Part shown: positions 26,533 through 36,183 of the stretch, piece after piece
How the letters are laid out: every line of letters starts with the position of its first letter
Numbering within the stretch: position 1 is the stretch's first letter
Assembly (NCBI RefSeq): GCF_014323405.1
Contig: NZ_JACRWE010000008.1
Span: 59,801-123,800, forward strand
DNA length: 64,000 bases
Direction: 5' to 3'
DNA from: Romboutsia faecis
GTDB taxonomy: Bacteria; Bacillota; Clostridia; Peptostreptococcales; Peptostreptococcaceae
Translations under genes and position numbers: made by a program
Notes under the pieces: generated by a model
Seen by the model: only the letters and a program-made list of their open reading frames with translations
What the model was told of the DNA's origin: nothing
The model's database searches: none

Positions 26533-28176
26533 TTAACAGTCTGCTATTACTTTTAATTGTGATTTTTCTTTCCATTCATCAACATAAGAAGTTAGTATCT
26601 CATTTATAGCCTGTCCAATTTTATAATAAGACTCACTTTCTAAGTTAGCTAAGGAAACTCTAACTGACCAGCTTGGTCCAGCAAATCCATCTCCACCAAG
26701 TAATACAATGGAGTAATCATTTGCGAGTCTATATAAAACATCTACTAATTCATAATTAGATTTTAAATAATTAACTAATTCCTCTCCATGAAATATTCTA
26801 GCCCAGTTTTCAATATCAAATTGATAGTAGTAAGCGGCATCATTCTCATTGGCATTTAATTCTAGTCCAAGACCTTTAAATAATAATTTCTTACGACTAT
26901 TACAAATATTCATATTAAGAGATTTATAAGAATTATTAGTATCGATTAATGCAAAGGCAGAGAAAAATGCCATTTGAACTTGTTGAGGTGTAGAAAGACC
27001 TGCAGTATGATTTAGTGCTACCAATCTACTATCTGCAACTATTCTATCCATAAAAGAAATTGTACTTGGATCAAGGCTCATTTCCTTATAACGTTCATTA
27101 ACAGATTCTTTTAAGTTATCATCAAGTTCGCTTATTTTCTTATCGAAAATATTTTTTTCATGCAATGCCATAGTTCCTAATCTCCAGCCAGTAACTCCAA
27201 AATATTTAGAGTAAGAATATACCCCAAGGGTATTATAAGGAAGTTTAGCCATTAAAGATGTAAATTCAGGAACGAAAGTACCATAAACATCATCTGATAT
27301 AATCATTAAATCTTTATTATAATTTTCAACAACATCTATTATATTATTGAAAGTACTTTCATTCATGGCAATAGATGCAGGGTTATTAGGATTTACAAGG
27401 AATAAAGTACTTATTGATGTATCTTTAAGTTTTTCTAATTCCTTAGATGAATATTGCCAAGTATGTATACCATTTTCATCAACCTCATCCGCATTTATAT
27501 AAACCACATCAAAGTTATATCTAGGTAAATGAGGTATTTCAAGATAAGGTGTAAATATAGGTGTCATTATAGCAATTTTATCACCTTTTCTTAAAAGTTC
27601 ATTTGCCATTAATGAATCGAATATATAACACATAGCAGCAGTAGCACCTTCAACTGCAAATACGTTTAACTTACCACCAGCATTTATATCGTATTTCATT
27701 TCTTTGACTAGATAATCGTGTACTATTTTTTCTATATGAGGTAACATTCTATCAGGAAATGGGTAATTATCTCCAATAATAGCATCTGTTAATTCATATA
27801 TGTATTCGTCACCATTAAAATTAAGTTCATTTATACCATAATCAATTATACTTTTAAGTAGAGACGTACCAGGAATATCTTTATTTTCATCTACGTACTT
27901 ATAAAATCTCTCTGTAATACCTTCTTTTTTAGGCATTCCTGCTAAGTCACCTAAATTCCATGTTAATCGAGTTTCGTTAACTGCAAATTGACCAAAGGTA
28001 AAAAATGCTTCACGAGGAGTTGCAGCTGTCCAGTTCGGATTACCACGGCCTGCATCTAGTATATTTCTATTATTTTTTTTTGCGCTGTAATTAGCTAAAT
28101 TTATTAATTTATCCTTAAATTCAAAAGGGCTTATTTTTTCATGCATCATTTTTAATTCTTTATATGAATATTTCAA
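26533..28176 (-). CDS. Aspartate 4-decarboxylase / aspartate aminotransferase
   Basis: 547 residues from the TTG at 28176, chosen because GGAGG lies 8 nt upstream; the ATG at 28203 would put that site inside the gene. A PLP-dependent fold type I enzyme: LDAGRGNPNWTAATPREAF (N-terminal block typical of this enzyme), LVNPNNPAS, ISDDVYGTF (PLP-contacting Asp), GVYSYSKYFGVTGWRLG (Schiff-base Lys). It converts aspartate to alanine and CO2, often paired with an aspartate-alanine antiporter for energy or pH control; no antiporter gene is adjacent. Monocistronic. Confidence 0.92.
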   Translation of the reverse strand: MKYSYKELKMMHEKISPFEFKDKLINLANYSAKKNNRNILDAGRGNPNWTAATPREAFFTFGQFAVNETRLTWNLGDLAGMPKKEGITERFYKYVDENKDIPGTSLLKSIIDYGINELNFNGDEYIYELTDAIIGDNYPFPDRMLPHIEKIVHDYLVKEMKYDINAGGKLNVFAVEGATAAMCYIFDSLMANELLRKGDKIAIMTPIFTPYLEIPHLPRYNFDVVYINADEVDENGIHTWQYSSKELEKLKDTSISTLFLVNPNNPASIAMNESTFNNIIDVVENYNKDLMIISDDVYGTFVPEFTSLMAKLPYNTLGVYSYSKYFGVTGWRLGTMALHEKNIFDKKISELDDNLKESVNERYKEMSLDPSTISFMDRIVADSRLVALNHTAGLSTPQQVQMAFFSAFALIDTNNSYKSLNMNICNSRKKLLFKGLGLELNANENDAAYYYQFDIENWARIFHGEELVNYLKSNYELVDVLYRLANDYSIVLLGGDGFAGPSWSVRVSLANLESESYYKIGQAINEILTSYVDEWKEKSQLKVIADC

Positions 28177-28394
28177 AATTAATACCTCCACAATAACGTA
28201 CAATAAATTTACTTACTATTTCAATTATATATAATTTTCAGAAAAAGTAAATGAAAAATAACGTGTTATTTGTAGAAAAATTTAAAAATTACTGTATTAT
28301 TGAATTAATAGTTAATATAATAAGTTATTTTAAAATATATACTTAAAAAAAGAAGTTGAAACTAAACTTAAAATAGAGAAATATCTTTTTGAAT
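28177..28394. other. Intergenic gap between lplA and the aspartate decarboxylase gene
   Basis: 218 AT-rich bases holding the decarboxylase leader and presumably its promoter. I see no convincing terminator, riboswitch or small gene here. Confidence 0.3.
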
Positions 28395-29381
28395 CTATTT
28401 TGCTCCCAATATACCTGAAATTAAGATATCTACATCTGCACCTAAAAAATAATCATTTATATTCACATGGTTTAGTAGTTCTCTTAATTCATTTTCCTTA
28501 TGCTTAGAACCACAAAGTAAGATTTCTAGTGTAGATATATCTTCTTTTCCAAAAAAGTCACCGAAGAATTTTATTTTAGTAATTACACCTTTATCAACTT
28601 CTAAGTTAAATTCAATATTTCCTCCTGGATACTTTAATTCATTTAAAAGAGAATATTTAGGTGAATTGCCATAATTCCATTCCCATGTACTATACTTATC
28701 TTCAACTAATTTTTCTATTTCTTCTTTATCTTTTTTATTAATGGTATAAAATTTATTTTCTGGATTTATAGCAGATATATAATTCATTAATATATTTTTA
28801 AACTCTAGTATATCAATATTATTGTCTAAATGCTCGCTTATATTAGTAACACGAGATTTTACTGATTTTATACCTTTGCCTTCAAACTTAATACTTTTTA
28901 CTTTTAGAGCATTAGATAAATCTGCTATTTGTGATGAAAATAATAAAGTACCGTGGTGCATAACTTTATCTTTGTAGTTGTATTGTGCATTTCCAGAGAA
29001 TTTTTTACCGTCTATTAATAAATCATTTCTACCTGAAAACTCTGCATTAAGGCCTAAAGTTTTTAGTAAATCTATTATAGGTTGTGTAAACTTTCTAAAA
29101 TCACTAAAGGAATTGTTTTTACAGGATATAAATGTAAAGTTTATATTACCTAAATCATGAAAAACAGCACCTCCTCCAGATTGCCTTCTAACAACTGGTA
29201 TAGAATGTTCTTTTACATAATCTAAGTTTATTTCAGATAATGTATTTTGATTTTTTCCTATTATAATGGATGGTTTATTTCTCCAGAGTATAAATAAATC
29301 TTCACTGGTATTTTTTAAGAAGTATTCTTCCATAGCTAAATTGAAATATGGATTAGTATTTTCATTATATATTAGCAGCAT
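28395..29381 (-). CDS. lplA: Lipoate-protein ligase A (copy 1)
   Basis: 328 residues. The catalytic LplA domain shows NPYFNLAMEEYFL, IIIGKNQNTLSEIN, RRQSGGGAVFHDLGNINFTF (lipoyl-AMP loop) and GKKFSGNAQY (catalytic Lys), and the C-terminal ~90 residues form the accessory domain. It attaches scavenged lipoate to GcvH or 2-oxoacid dehydrogenase E2 subunits. GAGGGGG lies 7-8 nt before the ATG. It is codirectional with a close paralogue 97 bp upstream. Confidence 0.95.
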   Translation of the reverse strand: MLLIYNENTNPYFNLAMEEYFLKNTSEDLFILWRNKPSIIIGKNQNTLSEINLDYVKEHSIPVVRRQSGGGAVFHDLGNINFTFISCKNNSFSDFRKFTQPIIDLLKTLGLNAEFSGRNDLLIDGKKFSGNAQYNYKDKVMHHGTLLFSSQIADLSNALKVKSIKFEGKGIKSVKSRVTNISEHLDNNIDILEFKNILMNYISAINPENKFYTINKKDKEEIEKLVEDKYSTWEWNYGNSPKYSLLNELKYPGGNIEFNLEVDKGVITKIKFFGDFFGKEDISTLEILLCGSKHKENELRELLNHVNINDYFLGADVDILISGILGAK

Positions 29382-29477
29382 GCTATTTTCCCCCTCGTAG
29401 TATTTGTATACATAAAACTCATGACAATTATTATTCTATAAAAATATAAAGAATCCTTTTTATAAGTAATTGGAGAA

Positions 29478-30485
29478 CTAGTTTGTTAATAATAAAGGTT
29501 GTTTCGCTCCTAAAATCCCAGAAACTAACACATCTACAGTTGAGCCTAGGAAATAGTCATCAATATTTATATCGTTTAACTTTTCTTTTAATGAGTTTTC
29601 TTCATGTTTTGTAGCAATCAATAAATTTTCTATAATTGATATATCCTTTTTTCCGAAGAAATCGCCAAAGAACTTTATATCAGAAATAGACCCTTTTGAT
29701 ACATTTAAATGAAATTCAACAGTTCCACCGGTGTATCTAAGTTCATTAACTAATGAATAGTTAGGTGAATTTCCAAAATTCCATTCCCAAGTAGAATACT
29801 TTTCTTCTGATAATTTATTTACATTATTAATATCTTCCTCAGTTAATTCGTAATATAAATTACTGCTATTCGTGGAATAAACATAATTCATAAGTAGACT
29901 TCTAAATTCAGAAATATCCATAGGTGTATATAAATGATCACTAATATTAGTGACACGGGATTTAACAGATTTTATACCTTTACTTTCAAGTTTTATAGGT
30001 TTTACCTTTAAAGCATTAGACAAATTGCTAATTTGAGACGAAAATAAAAGAGTTCCATGATGTATAACTTTATTTTTATAATTATACTGAGCATTTCCTG
30101 AGAATTTTTTACCATTGATAAGTAAATCATTTCTACCAGAAAACTCAGCGTTTATACCTAAAGTTTTTAACAAATTAATAATCGGTTGAGTGAACTTTTT
30201 AAAATCACTAAATGAGTTGTTATTACAAGATATAAATGTGAAATTTAAGTTACCTAAATCATGAAAAACAGCTCCTCCTCCAGACAGCCTTCTTACAATA
30301 GGAATTGAGTTTTCTTTAACGTAGTCTGCATTTATCTCAGAAATTGTATTTTGGTTTTTTCCTACAGAAATACATGGGTCACACATCCATAATCTAAATA
30401 AATCTTCGTTAGTTTTTTTTAATAAATACTCTTCTAATGCGAAATTAAAATAAGGGTTTGTATTATTATTGTTTATTAGTAACAT
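29478..30485 (-). CDS. lplA: Lipoate-protein ligase A (copy 2)
   Basis: 335 residues, strongly similar to the neighbouring copy over its whole length (NPYFNFALEEYLL, VGKNQNTISEIN, RRLSGGGAVFHDLGNLNFTF, GKKFSGNAQYNY). The Q-to-L change in RRxSGGG and the altered WMCDPC in place of WRNKPS near residue 35 lie in the substrate-binding loops. A different target protein or acyl donor (lipoate against octanoate) is possible. First gene of the pair, with AGGAGG upstream. Confidence 0.94.
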   Translation of the reverse strand: MLLINNNNTNPYFNFALEEYLLKKTNEDLFRLWMCDPCISVGKNQNTISEINADYVKENSIPIVRRLSGGGAVFHDLGNLNFTFISCNNNSFSDFKKFTQPIINLLKTLGINAEFSGRNDLLINGKKFSGNAQYNYKNKVIHHGTLLFSSQISNLSNALKVKPIKLESKGIKSVKSRVTNISDHLYTPMDISEFRSLLMNYVYSTNSSNLYYELTEEDINNVNKLSEEKYSTWEWNFGNSPNYSLVNELRYTGGTVEFHLNVSKGSISDIKFFGDFFGKKDISIIENLLIATKHEENSLKEKLNDINIDDYFLGSTVDVLVSGILGAKQPLLLTN

Positions 30486-30734
30486 ATAGATCCTCCTAGA
30501 CTATATTCAAACAAATTATTTATATAAAAGCTTAAATTCTACAAAATATATAAAAATCCTTTTAAAAATAAAAAGTTATGTAATATCAAAGTTTAGTAGT
30601 TTAAGTACATTCAATAAATAATTGATAATTATAAAAACTATTTATAATAAATTTAAAAATAAAAATTTTCAGAAAAGTATTGCAAAAAATATAAAATTAC
30701 CATATAATTCAAATTAAGAAAAACAAGTGAATAG
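30486..30734. other. Intergenic gap before the lysine riboswitch
   Basis: About 250 AT-rich bases between the divergent lplA pair and the riboswitch. It should contain both promoters; TTGCAAAAAATATAAAATTACCATATAAT-like sequence around 30682-30711 is a possible -35/-10 region. Nothing else is evident. Confidence 0.3.
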
Positions 30735-30900
30735 AAAAAGGGTAGAGGCGCGATATTTATCAGTACTAATAATGAGGTAAGCACGATGACTTATTAGGAA
30801 AGGAAATATTGCCGAAGTATATAACTGATGCTTTAAGGTTATATAACTGGGGATGTATAGAATATATGCATCACTGTCACAAATTTATTTTGTGGTGAGC
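30735..30900 (+). ncRNA. Lysine riboswitch (L box)
   Basis: Conserved L-box blocks appear in order: TAGAGGCGCGAT (30743-30754), CAGTACTAAT, AATGAGGTAAGCAC, TTAGGAAAGGAAATATTGCCGAAG (key GCCGAAG at 30811-30817), CTGGGG and GCATCACTGTCAC (30868-30880). The aptamer is followed 55 nt later by a strong terminator, so lysine binding should switch off transcription of the NhaC-family gene that starts at 31055. It is a transcription-attenuation type switch and implies the transporter handles lysine. Confidence 0.9.
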
Positions 30901-30954
30901 TACATTTAAGGAATTATTGTATTATTTTGATATAATTACTAAAATATGATTATT

Positions 30955-30984
30955 AGCCTTGAGTGTAAACTCAAGGCTTTTTTT
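30955..30984 (+). terminator. Riboswitch-controlled terminator
   Basis: AGCCTTGAGT (30955-30964) with ACTCAAGGCT (30969-30978), GTAA loop and a T7 run. It lies between the L-box aptamer and the nhaC-like gene and is its expression platform. Confidence 0.92.
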
Positions 30985-31054
30985 ATTATAATAATTTTAT
31001 AATTTATCCACAAACCCTCATATATTCACTTAATAAATTTAAGGGGGAAATTTT

Positions 31055-32782
31055 ATGAACAGAAAAAATTTAAGAATTATACTTATGGCACTTATGGTAT
31101 TTATGATGTCTGCTACTTTAGGATTTGCAGAGGAGATTGATATAGCTGCAATTAATGCTGGTAAGTTTGGAATATTAACATTAATACCACCATTAGTTGC
31201 AATAGTTCTTGCATTTATTACTAAAAATGTTGTTGTATCATTATTTATTGGAATCTTATCAGGAAGTTTTATAATTAATGTAAGTGGGTCTAATCCATTT
31301 TTAGCCTTAGTTAGTGCATTTCTAGATGTTGTAAGTAGAGCAGTGGGGTCACTTGCGGATCCATGGAATGCAGGTATTATTCTTCAAGTTTTAGCAATAG
31401 GAGGAGTAATAAACTTAGTTGCTAAAATGGGTGGAGCTAAAGCTATAGCCGAAGCTCTTGCGAGAAGAGCAAAAACGGCAAAGAGTACACAGTTAATAAC
31501 TTGGTTTGCAGGACTGTTAGTATTCTTTGATGATTATGCAAATGCACTTATAATAGGACCTATGATGAGACCCGTTGCGGATAAAATGAAAATATCAAGA
31601 GAAAGATTAGCGTTTATAATAGATGCTACAGCAGCACCTATAGCAGGTCTTGCAATAGTATCTACTTGGATAGGACTTGAGGTTGGTTTAATAGGTGATG
31701 CATTTAATGGTATAGGAGTAGAAGCTGATGCTTTTGGAGTATTTTTAAATACTATACCATATAGATTTTATAATATATTAATATTAGTATTTATTATAGT
31801 AACATCAGTATTGCTTAAGGATTTTGGACCAATGAGAAAGGCAGAAATAAGAGCTAGAAAAGGAAGAGATATTCAGTCAGAAATAGCAATGGATTCAACA
31901 AATGATCATTCAGATTTAGAGCCAAAAGACGGCGTAAAATTAAGTATATGGAATGCTATAATACCAATTGGGACATTAATAGTTGCAGCTTTAGTAGCTT
32001 TCTATTATAGTGGTTATTCTTCAATAATGGGTGGAGAAGATGCAACATTAATACAATTATTTAATAATTCTCCATTCTCTTTTACGGCTATAAGAGAAGC
32101 ATTTAGTGCATCAGATGCATCTGTTGCATTATTTCAATCAGCATTACTTGCAGGTATAGTAGCAATTATAATGGCTGTAGCTCAAAAAATATTTACTGTT
32201 TCAGAGGCAATAGATGCTTGGGTAGATGGTATGAAAACATTAGTTATAACTGGTGTTATATTAATACTAGCTTGGTCATTAAGTTCAGTGATAAAAGAAT
32301 TAGGTACAGCTAAATATTTAATTAAATTATTATCTGGATCATTTCCTGCATTCTTATTACCAACTTTAATATTTGTATTAGGTGCTATAATATCATTCTC
32401 TACAGGTACAGCGTACGGAACAATGGGTATACTTATGCCACTAGCAGTTCCTCTTGCACACTCAATAAATCCAGAAATGTCATTTATAGTAGTAAGTACA
32501 AGTGCGGTATTAACTGGAGCAATATTTGGAGATCACTGTTCACCAATTTCAGATACAACTATATTATCTTCAATGGGTGCAGGATGTAATCATATAGATC
32601 ATGTTAGAACTCAAATGCCATATGCATTATTTACAGGTGCTATAACAATATTATTTGGATATATTCCAGCAGGATTAGGAATGCCAATATATTTTGTATT
32701 ACCACTTGCTATATTAGCAGTATTTATAGGGGTACAAATATTTGGTAAAAAAGTAGATGGAGTTGAATCAGAGGCTTTATAA
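31055..32782 (+). CDS. NhaC-family transporter under lysine riboswitch control (putative lysine transporter)
   Basis: 575 residues, polytopic. An N-terminal hydrophobic segment ending TLGFAEE looks like a signal or extra helix, then PPLVAIVLAFITKNVVVSLFIGI, given here as VAIVLAFITKNVVVS, and NhaC-type motifs FFDDYANALIIGP, FSTGTAYGTMG and IFGDHCSPISDTTILSS. The family is annotated Na+/H+ antiporter, but members preceded by L boxes are predicted lysine importers; sodium-coupled lysine uptake is the better reading here. AAGGGGGAAA site before ATG. A close paralogue follows. Confidence 0.88.
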   Translation: MNRKNLRIILMALMVFMMSATLGFAEEIDIAAINAGKFGILTLIPPLVAIVLAFITKNVVVSLFIGILSGSFIINVSGSNPFLALVSAFLDVVSRAVGSLADPWNAGIILQVLAIGGVINLVAKMGGAKAIAEALARRAKTAKSTQLITWFAGLLVFFDDYANALIIGPMMRPVADKMKISRERLAFIIDATAAPIAGLAIVSTWIGLEVGLIGDAFNGIGVEADAFGVFLNTIPYRFYNILILVFIIVTSVLLKDFGPMRKAEIRARKGRDIQSEIAMDSTNDHSDLEPKDGVKLSIWNAIIPIGTLIVAALVAFYYSGYSSIMGGEDATLIQLFNNSPFSFTAIREAFSASDASVALFQSALLAGIVAIIMAVAQKIFTVSEAIDAWVDGMKTLVITGVILILAWSLSSVIKELGTAKYLIKLLSGSFPAFLLPTLIFVLGAIISFSTGTAYGTMGILMPLAVPLAHSINPEMSFIVVSTSAVLTGAIFGDHCSPISDTTILSSMGAGCNHIDHVRTQMPYALFTGAITILFGYIPAGLGMPIYFVLPLAILAVFIGVQIFGKKVDGVESEAL

Positions 32783-32810
32783 AATATCAACACATTGCTA
32801 GAATATTAGT

Positions 32811-32876
32811 TATAAAATAAAAATTCCACGGTATGCAACAAAAGACGTTGTAAATGCCGTGGAATTTTTATTTTAT
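32811..32876 (+). terminator. Long terminator hairpin between the two NhaC-family genes
   Basis: The outer stem pairs TTATAAAATAAAAATTCCACGG (from 32811; over 20 bp, here listed by ends) with CCGTGGAATTTTTATTTTATAA ending 32878; the inner CAAC/GTTG continues the stem. It is unusually long and separates the two paralogues into different transcripts. Confidence 0.9.
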
Positions 32877-33031
32877 AACTTTGTTTCTAAGCATCTATTT
32901 TCTAAAGCTATAAACCTTAAGAGGCATTAATAATAAGGATATTAATGGAACATTAATTATACCTTTATGAATATAATGAATTAAATTAAATTTATCTAAA
33001 TATTATGATAATTTATGAAAGAGGGGGTTAA

Positions 33032-34744
33032 ATGAAAAGAAAGCCTTTAAGAATTTTATTTGTAGTGATATTTATCTTATTAACGATACCGACGGTATGT
33101 TTGGCTGCTGAAGTTGACGTAGGATATATAAATGCAAATAAGTATAAACTGCTTACTTTAATACCACCAGCAGTAGCTATAATACTTGCATTTTTAACTA
33201 AAAATGTAATAGTATCGCTATTTATAGGTATTATATCAGGAAGCTTATTACTAACAATACCAGGAAATAATATACTAAGTGGACTGATATTAGCATTTGT
33301 AGATGTAATAAATAGAATGGTAGAATCACTAGCTGATCCATGGAATGCAGGTATTATACTGCAAGTTTTAGCTATTGGTGGCTTGATAAACTTAGTAACC
33401 AAAATGGGTGGGGCCAAAGCTATAGCTGAAAGTTTGTCAAAAAGAGCTAAAACTAGAAAAAGCTCACAAATTATAACTTGGCTATCAGGTTTAATAATAT
33501 TCTTTGATGATTATGCTAATGCTATGATTGTTGGTACTATGATGAGATCAATTACGGATAAAATGAGAATATCTAGAGAAAAGTTAGCATTTATTGTTGA
33601 TGCAACAGCAGCACCAGTAGCAGGTATAGCGGTTATATCAACATGGATAGGTATGGAATTAGGATTAATAAAAGATGCATTTAATACAATAGGTGTGAGT
33701 GCAGATGCTTTTGGGGTATTTATTCAAACAATTCCATATAGATTTTATAATATATTAATATTATTCTTTATAGTAATAAGTGCACTTTTGCTAAAGGATT
33801 TTGGACCTATGAGAAAATCGGAGTTAAAAGCTAGAAAAGAAGGTATACTGACTGATGATTTGAATATTGAAAATACAGATTCAGAGGAAGATATTAGATA
33901 TTTAGCTAAAAAAGGTATAAAGCCAAGTATGTCTAATGCCATAATACCTATAGGAGTACTTATATTTGTGGCATTAATTTCTTTTTACTTTAGTGGATAT
34001 AGTAATATAGTGAATGGAGATAATCAAGAATTAATATCATTGTTGAAAAGCTCACCAATATCATTTCTTGCTATAAGAGAAGCATTTAGCGCATCTGATG
34101 CATCGGTAGCTCTTTTCCAATCATCTTTACTTGCTGGTATAGTAGCAATAATTATGGCTGTAGCTAAGAAGATTTTTACTTTATCAGAAGCAATAGAGGT
34201 ATGGATGGAAGGGCTTAAAAGATTGCTAATTACCTGCGTTATACTGGTTTGCGCTTGGTCGCTAAGTTCAGTTATTAAAGAATTAGGAACTGCAAAATAT
34301 TTAATAACATTATTATCAGATACAATTCCGGCTTTTTTATTACCAAGTATAATATTTGTACTGGGATCAATTATATCTTTTGCAACAGGTACTTCCTATG
34401 GAACAATGGGAATACTTATGCCACTGGCAATACCATTGGCTTATTCAATAAATCCAGAAATGTCATATATAATAGTAGTTACTAGTGCAGTCTTAACAGG
34501 AGCAATTTTTGGTGATCACTGTTCTCCTATATCGGATACAACGATATTATCCTCCATGGGAGCTGGTTGTAACCATATAAATCATGTAAAGACACAAATG
34601 CCGTATGCATTATTTACGGCAGCTATAACCATATTATTTGGATATATACCTGTTGGATTAGGTATGCCTATATATTTAGGTTTACCACTTGCAATGTTAG
34701 CTTTATTTATAGGTCTTCAAATTATTGGAAAGAAAGTTGAATAA
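33032..34744 (+). CDS. NhaC-family transporter, paralogue without riboswitch
   Basis: 570 residues, aligning end to end with the upstream copy: cleavable or extra N-terminal helix ending VCLAAE, LTKNVIVSLFIGI, FFDDYANAMIVGT, FATGTSYGTMG, IFGDHCSPISDTTILSS. The 155-bp gap upstream has a promoter-sized AT-rich stretch but no L-box motif, so the pair is regulated differently. Substrate could be lysine, another basic amino acid or sodium/proton. GAGGGGG site before ATG. Confidence 0.87.
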   Translation: MKRKPLRILFVVIFILLTIPTVCLAAEVDVGYINANKYKLLTLIPPAVAIILAFLTKNVIVSLFIGIISGSLLLTIPGNNILSGLILAFVDVINRMVESLADPWNAGIILQVLAIGGLINLVTKMGGAKAIAESLSKRAKTRKSSQIITWLSGLIIFFDDYANAMIVGTMMRSITDKMRISREKLAFIVDATAAPVAGIAVISTWIGMELGLIKDAFNTIGVSADAFGVFIQTIPYRFYNILILFFIVISALLLKDFGPMRKSELKARKEGILTDDLNIENTDSEEDIRYLAKKGIKPSMSNAIIPIGVLIFVALISFYFSGYSNIVNGDNQELISLLKSSPISFLAIREAFSASDASVALFQSSLLAGIVAIIMAVAKKIFTLSEAIEVWMEGLKRLLITCVILVCAWSLSSVIKELGTAKYLITLLSDTIPAFLLPSIIFVLGSIISFATGTSYGTMGILMPLAIPLAYSINPEMSYIIVVTSAVLTGAIFGDHCSPISDTTILSSMGAGCNHINHVKTQMPYALFTAAITILFGYIPVGLGMPIYLGLPLAMLALFIGLQIIGKKVE

Positions 34745-34792
34745 GGGAATATAAAAAAATAAAAAGCAAATAATACTAATAAAAAGGGCATC

Positions 34793-34842
34793 TATTAAAA
34801 TATAGTTACTATTTTGATACTATATTTAAAAGAAGCCCTTTA
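34793..34842 (+). terminator. Terminator after the second NhaC-family gene
   Basis: AAAGGGC (34793-34799) with GCCCTTT (34835-34841); inside, ATTAAAATATAGT pairs with ACTATATTTAA, giving a long rod. The U tract is short (TTTAATTT). Confidence 0.7.
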
Positions 34843-34875
34843 ATTTATATTATTTTAGATAATAAGGAGCTAGTT

Positions 34876-36069
34876 ATGGCATATATAAACTTTAAAGAAG
34901 AAAGATATTCTTTGAATAAACAAATTGAAAATAGGAAAAAAAATAATTCAAAAGTTATAAGCTATATACTAAAAAATAAAGCTGATTTAAAGGATTACAC
35001 TCCATGTAAACAATTTAGTTATAAGAATTTTAATGGAACTACATTTGGAAAAGATGGATTGTTAGATGAATCTGATTTTAGAATAGTGGAGAGCAAGGAT
35101 ATAGTATGTTCTAAATTCATTGACTGTAATTTTAAAAATATTAGATATAAAAATTGCAATTTTATAGGGTGTTTTTTTGAAAACTGCACATTTAATGATG
35201 GTGGAGTAACTTTTGAAAATTGCATATTTATAAAAGAAGGTACAGAACAGTTACCATCTTTAAATAATAAGGACAATTTAGGATGTTACTTTTATAAGTG
35301 TAATATTTATGCTAAGTTTTTAAATTGCGATTTATCAATGGCGTTATTTGAAGAATGTAATATAACTAATACATCATTTGAGATGACCTATATTACAAAG
35401 GGGATAATAAAGAATTCTAAATTAGATAAAATTGTATTTGAAGACTGTAATCTTTGTGGTTTTAAGACTTTAGATTGTTATATTATAGATTTAGATTTTA
35501 ATGACAAAGATAAAACTAAATTTGATGAGAAAACATGTTTTGGTAAAATAGAAGCTGTAGAAAAAACAAAGCAAGAATATGAAGGCATATATATGACGTA
35601 TGAAACTATAGCAGATAAGTTTAAAGAGAATAATTTAATTAACAACTTTGGAGAATACTACTATTTAGGCAAGGTTGCAGAACGTAAATCACTAAAAAAG
35701 ATATTTCCTAAAATAGCTTCATATTTTTACTGGATATCATGTGGGTATGGACAAAGAGCTATGTATCCAGTAATTACATCATTAGCAGTAATAATTGTTT
35801 GTACAATATTATATTTATTTTTGGGAATGAAAGTTGGGGAAAATGAAATAGTGACATTTTTTACACTTTTAAATAGTGACTTTAAAACTATAATGGGATA
35901 TATAAATGAAGGATTAAATTTAAGTGTAGGGATGTTTGCTGGAGTTGGGATTGACAACTCACAGCCTATGCCAGCAACGTATATGGTATCAAACATAGAA
36001 ATGATAATAGGGCTTTTGATGATGGGAGTAGGTATATCTACATTAGTAAGAAAAGCTAAAAATAATTAA
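34876..36069 (+). CDS. Pentapeptide-repeat protein with C-terminal two-helix membrane domain
   Basis: 397 residues. Residues ~60-205 are a degenerate pentapeptide-repeat beta-helix with many Cys/Asn/Phe steps (FIDCNFKNIRYKNCNF, CFFENCTFNDGG, FLNCDLSMALFEECNI). A charged helix follows. The C-terminal ~120 residues contain two membrane helices (AMYPVITSLAVIIVCTILYLF, shortened to ITSLAVIIVCTILYLF, and IEMIIGLLMMGVGISTLV) flanking a loop with SVGMFAGVGIDN. The helix-loop-helix resembles a pore-loop channel, but no TVGYG filter is present. Role unknown; a cytoplasmic sensor linked to a membrane domain is an inference. Confidence 0.7.
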   Translation: MAYINFKEERYSLNKQIENRKKNNSKVISYILKNKADLKDYTPCKQFSYKNFNGTTFGKDGLLDESDFRIVESKDIVCSKFIDCNFKNIRYKNCNFIGCFFENCTFNDGGVTFENCIFIKEGTEQLPSLNNKDNLGCYFYKCNIYAKFLNCDLSMALFEECNITNTSFEMTYITKGIIKNSKLDKIVFEDCNLCGFKTLDCYIIDLDFNDKDKTKFDEKTCFGKIEAVEKTKQEYEGIYMTYETIADKFKENNLINNFGEYYYLGKVAERKSLKKIFPKIASYFYWISCGYGQRAMYPVITSLAVIIVCTILYLFLGMKVGENEIVTFFTLLNSDFKTIMGYINEGLNLSVGMFAGVGIDNSQPMPATYMVSNIEMIIGLLMMGVGISTLVRKAKNN

Positions 36070-36120
36070 AAAGATGTGTGTATTAATATGTAAATTAGAC
36101 AATCATTATAAAAAAATAAA

Positions 36121-36162
36121 AAAATCGCTGCCATTTACATACAAACTTGGCAGCGATTTTTG
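36121..36162. terminator. Bidirectional terminator
   Basis: A 13-bp stem AAAATCGCTGCCA (36121-36133) with TGGCAGCGATTTT (36148-36160), 14-nt loop, between convergent genes. Confidence 0.92.
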
Positions 36163-36183
36163 ATAAACCTAAGTGTTTAACTA

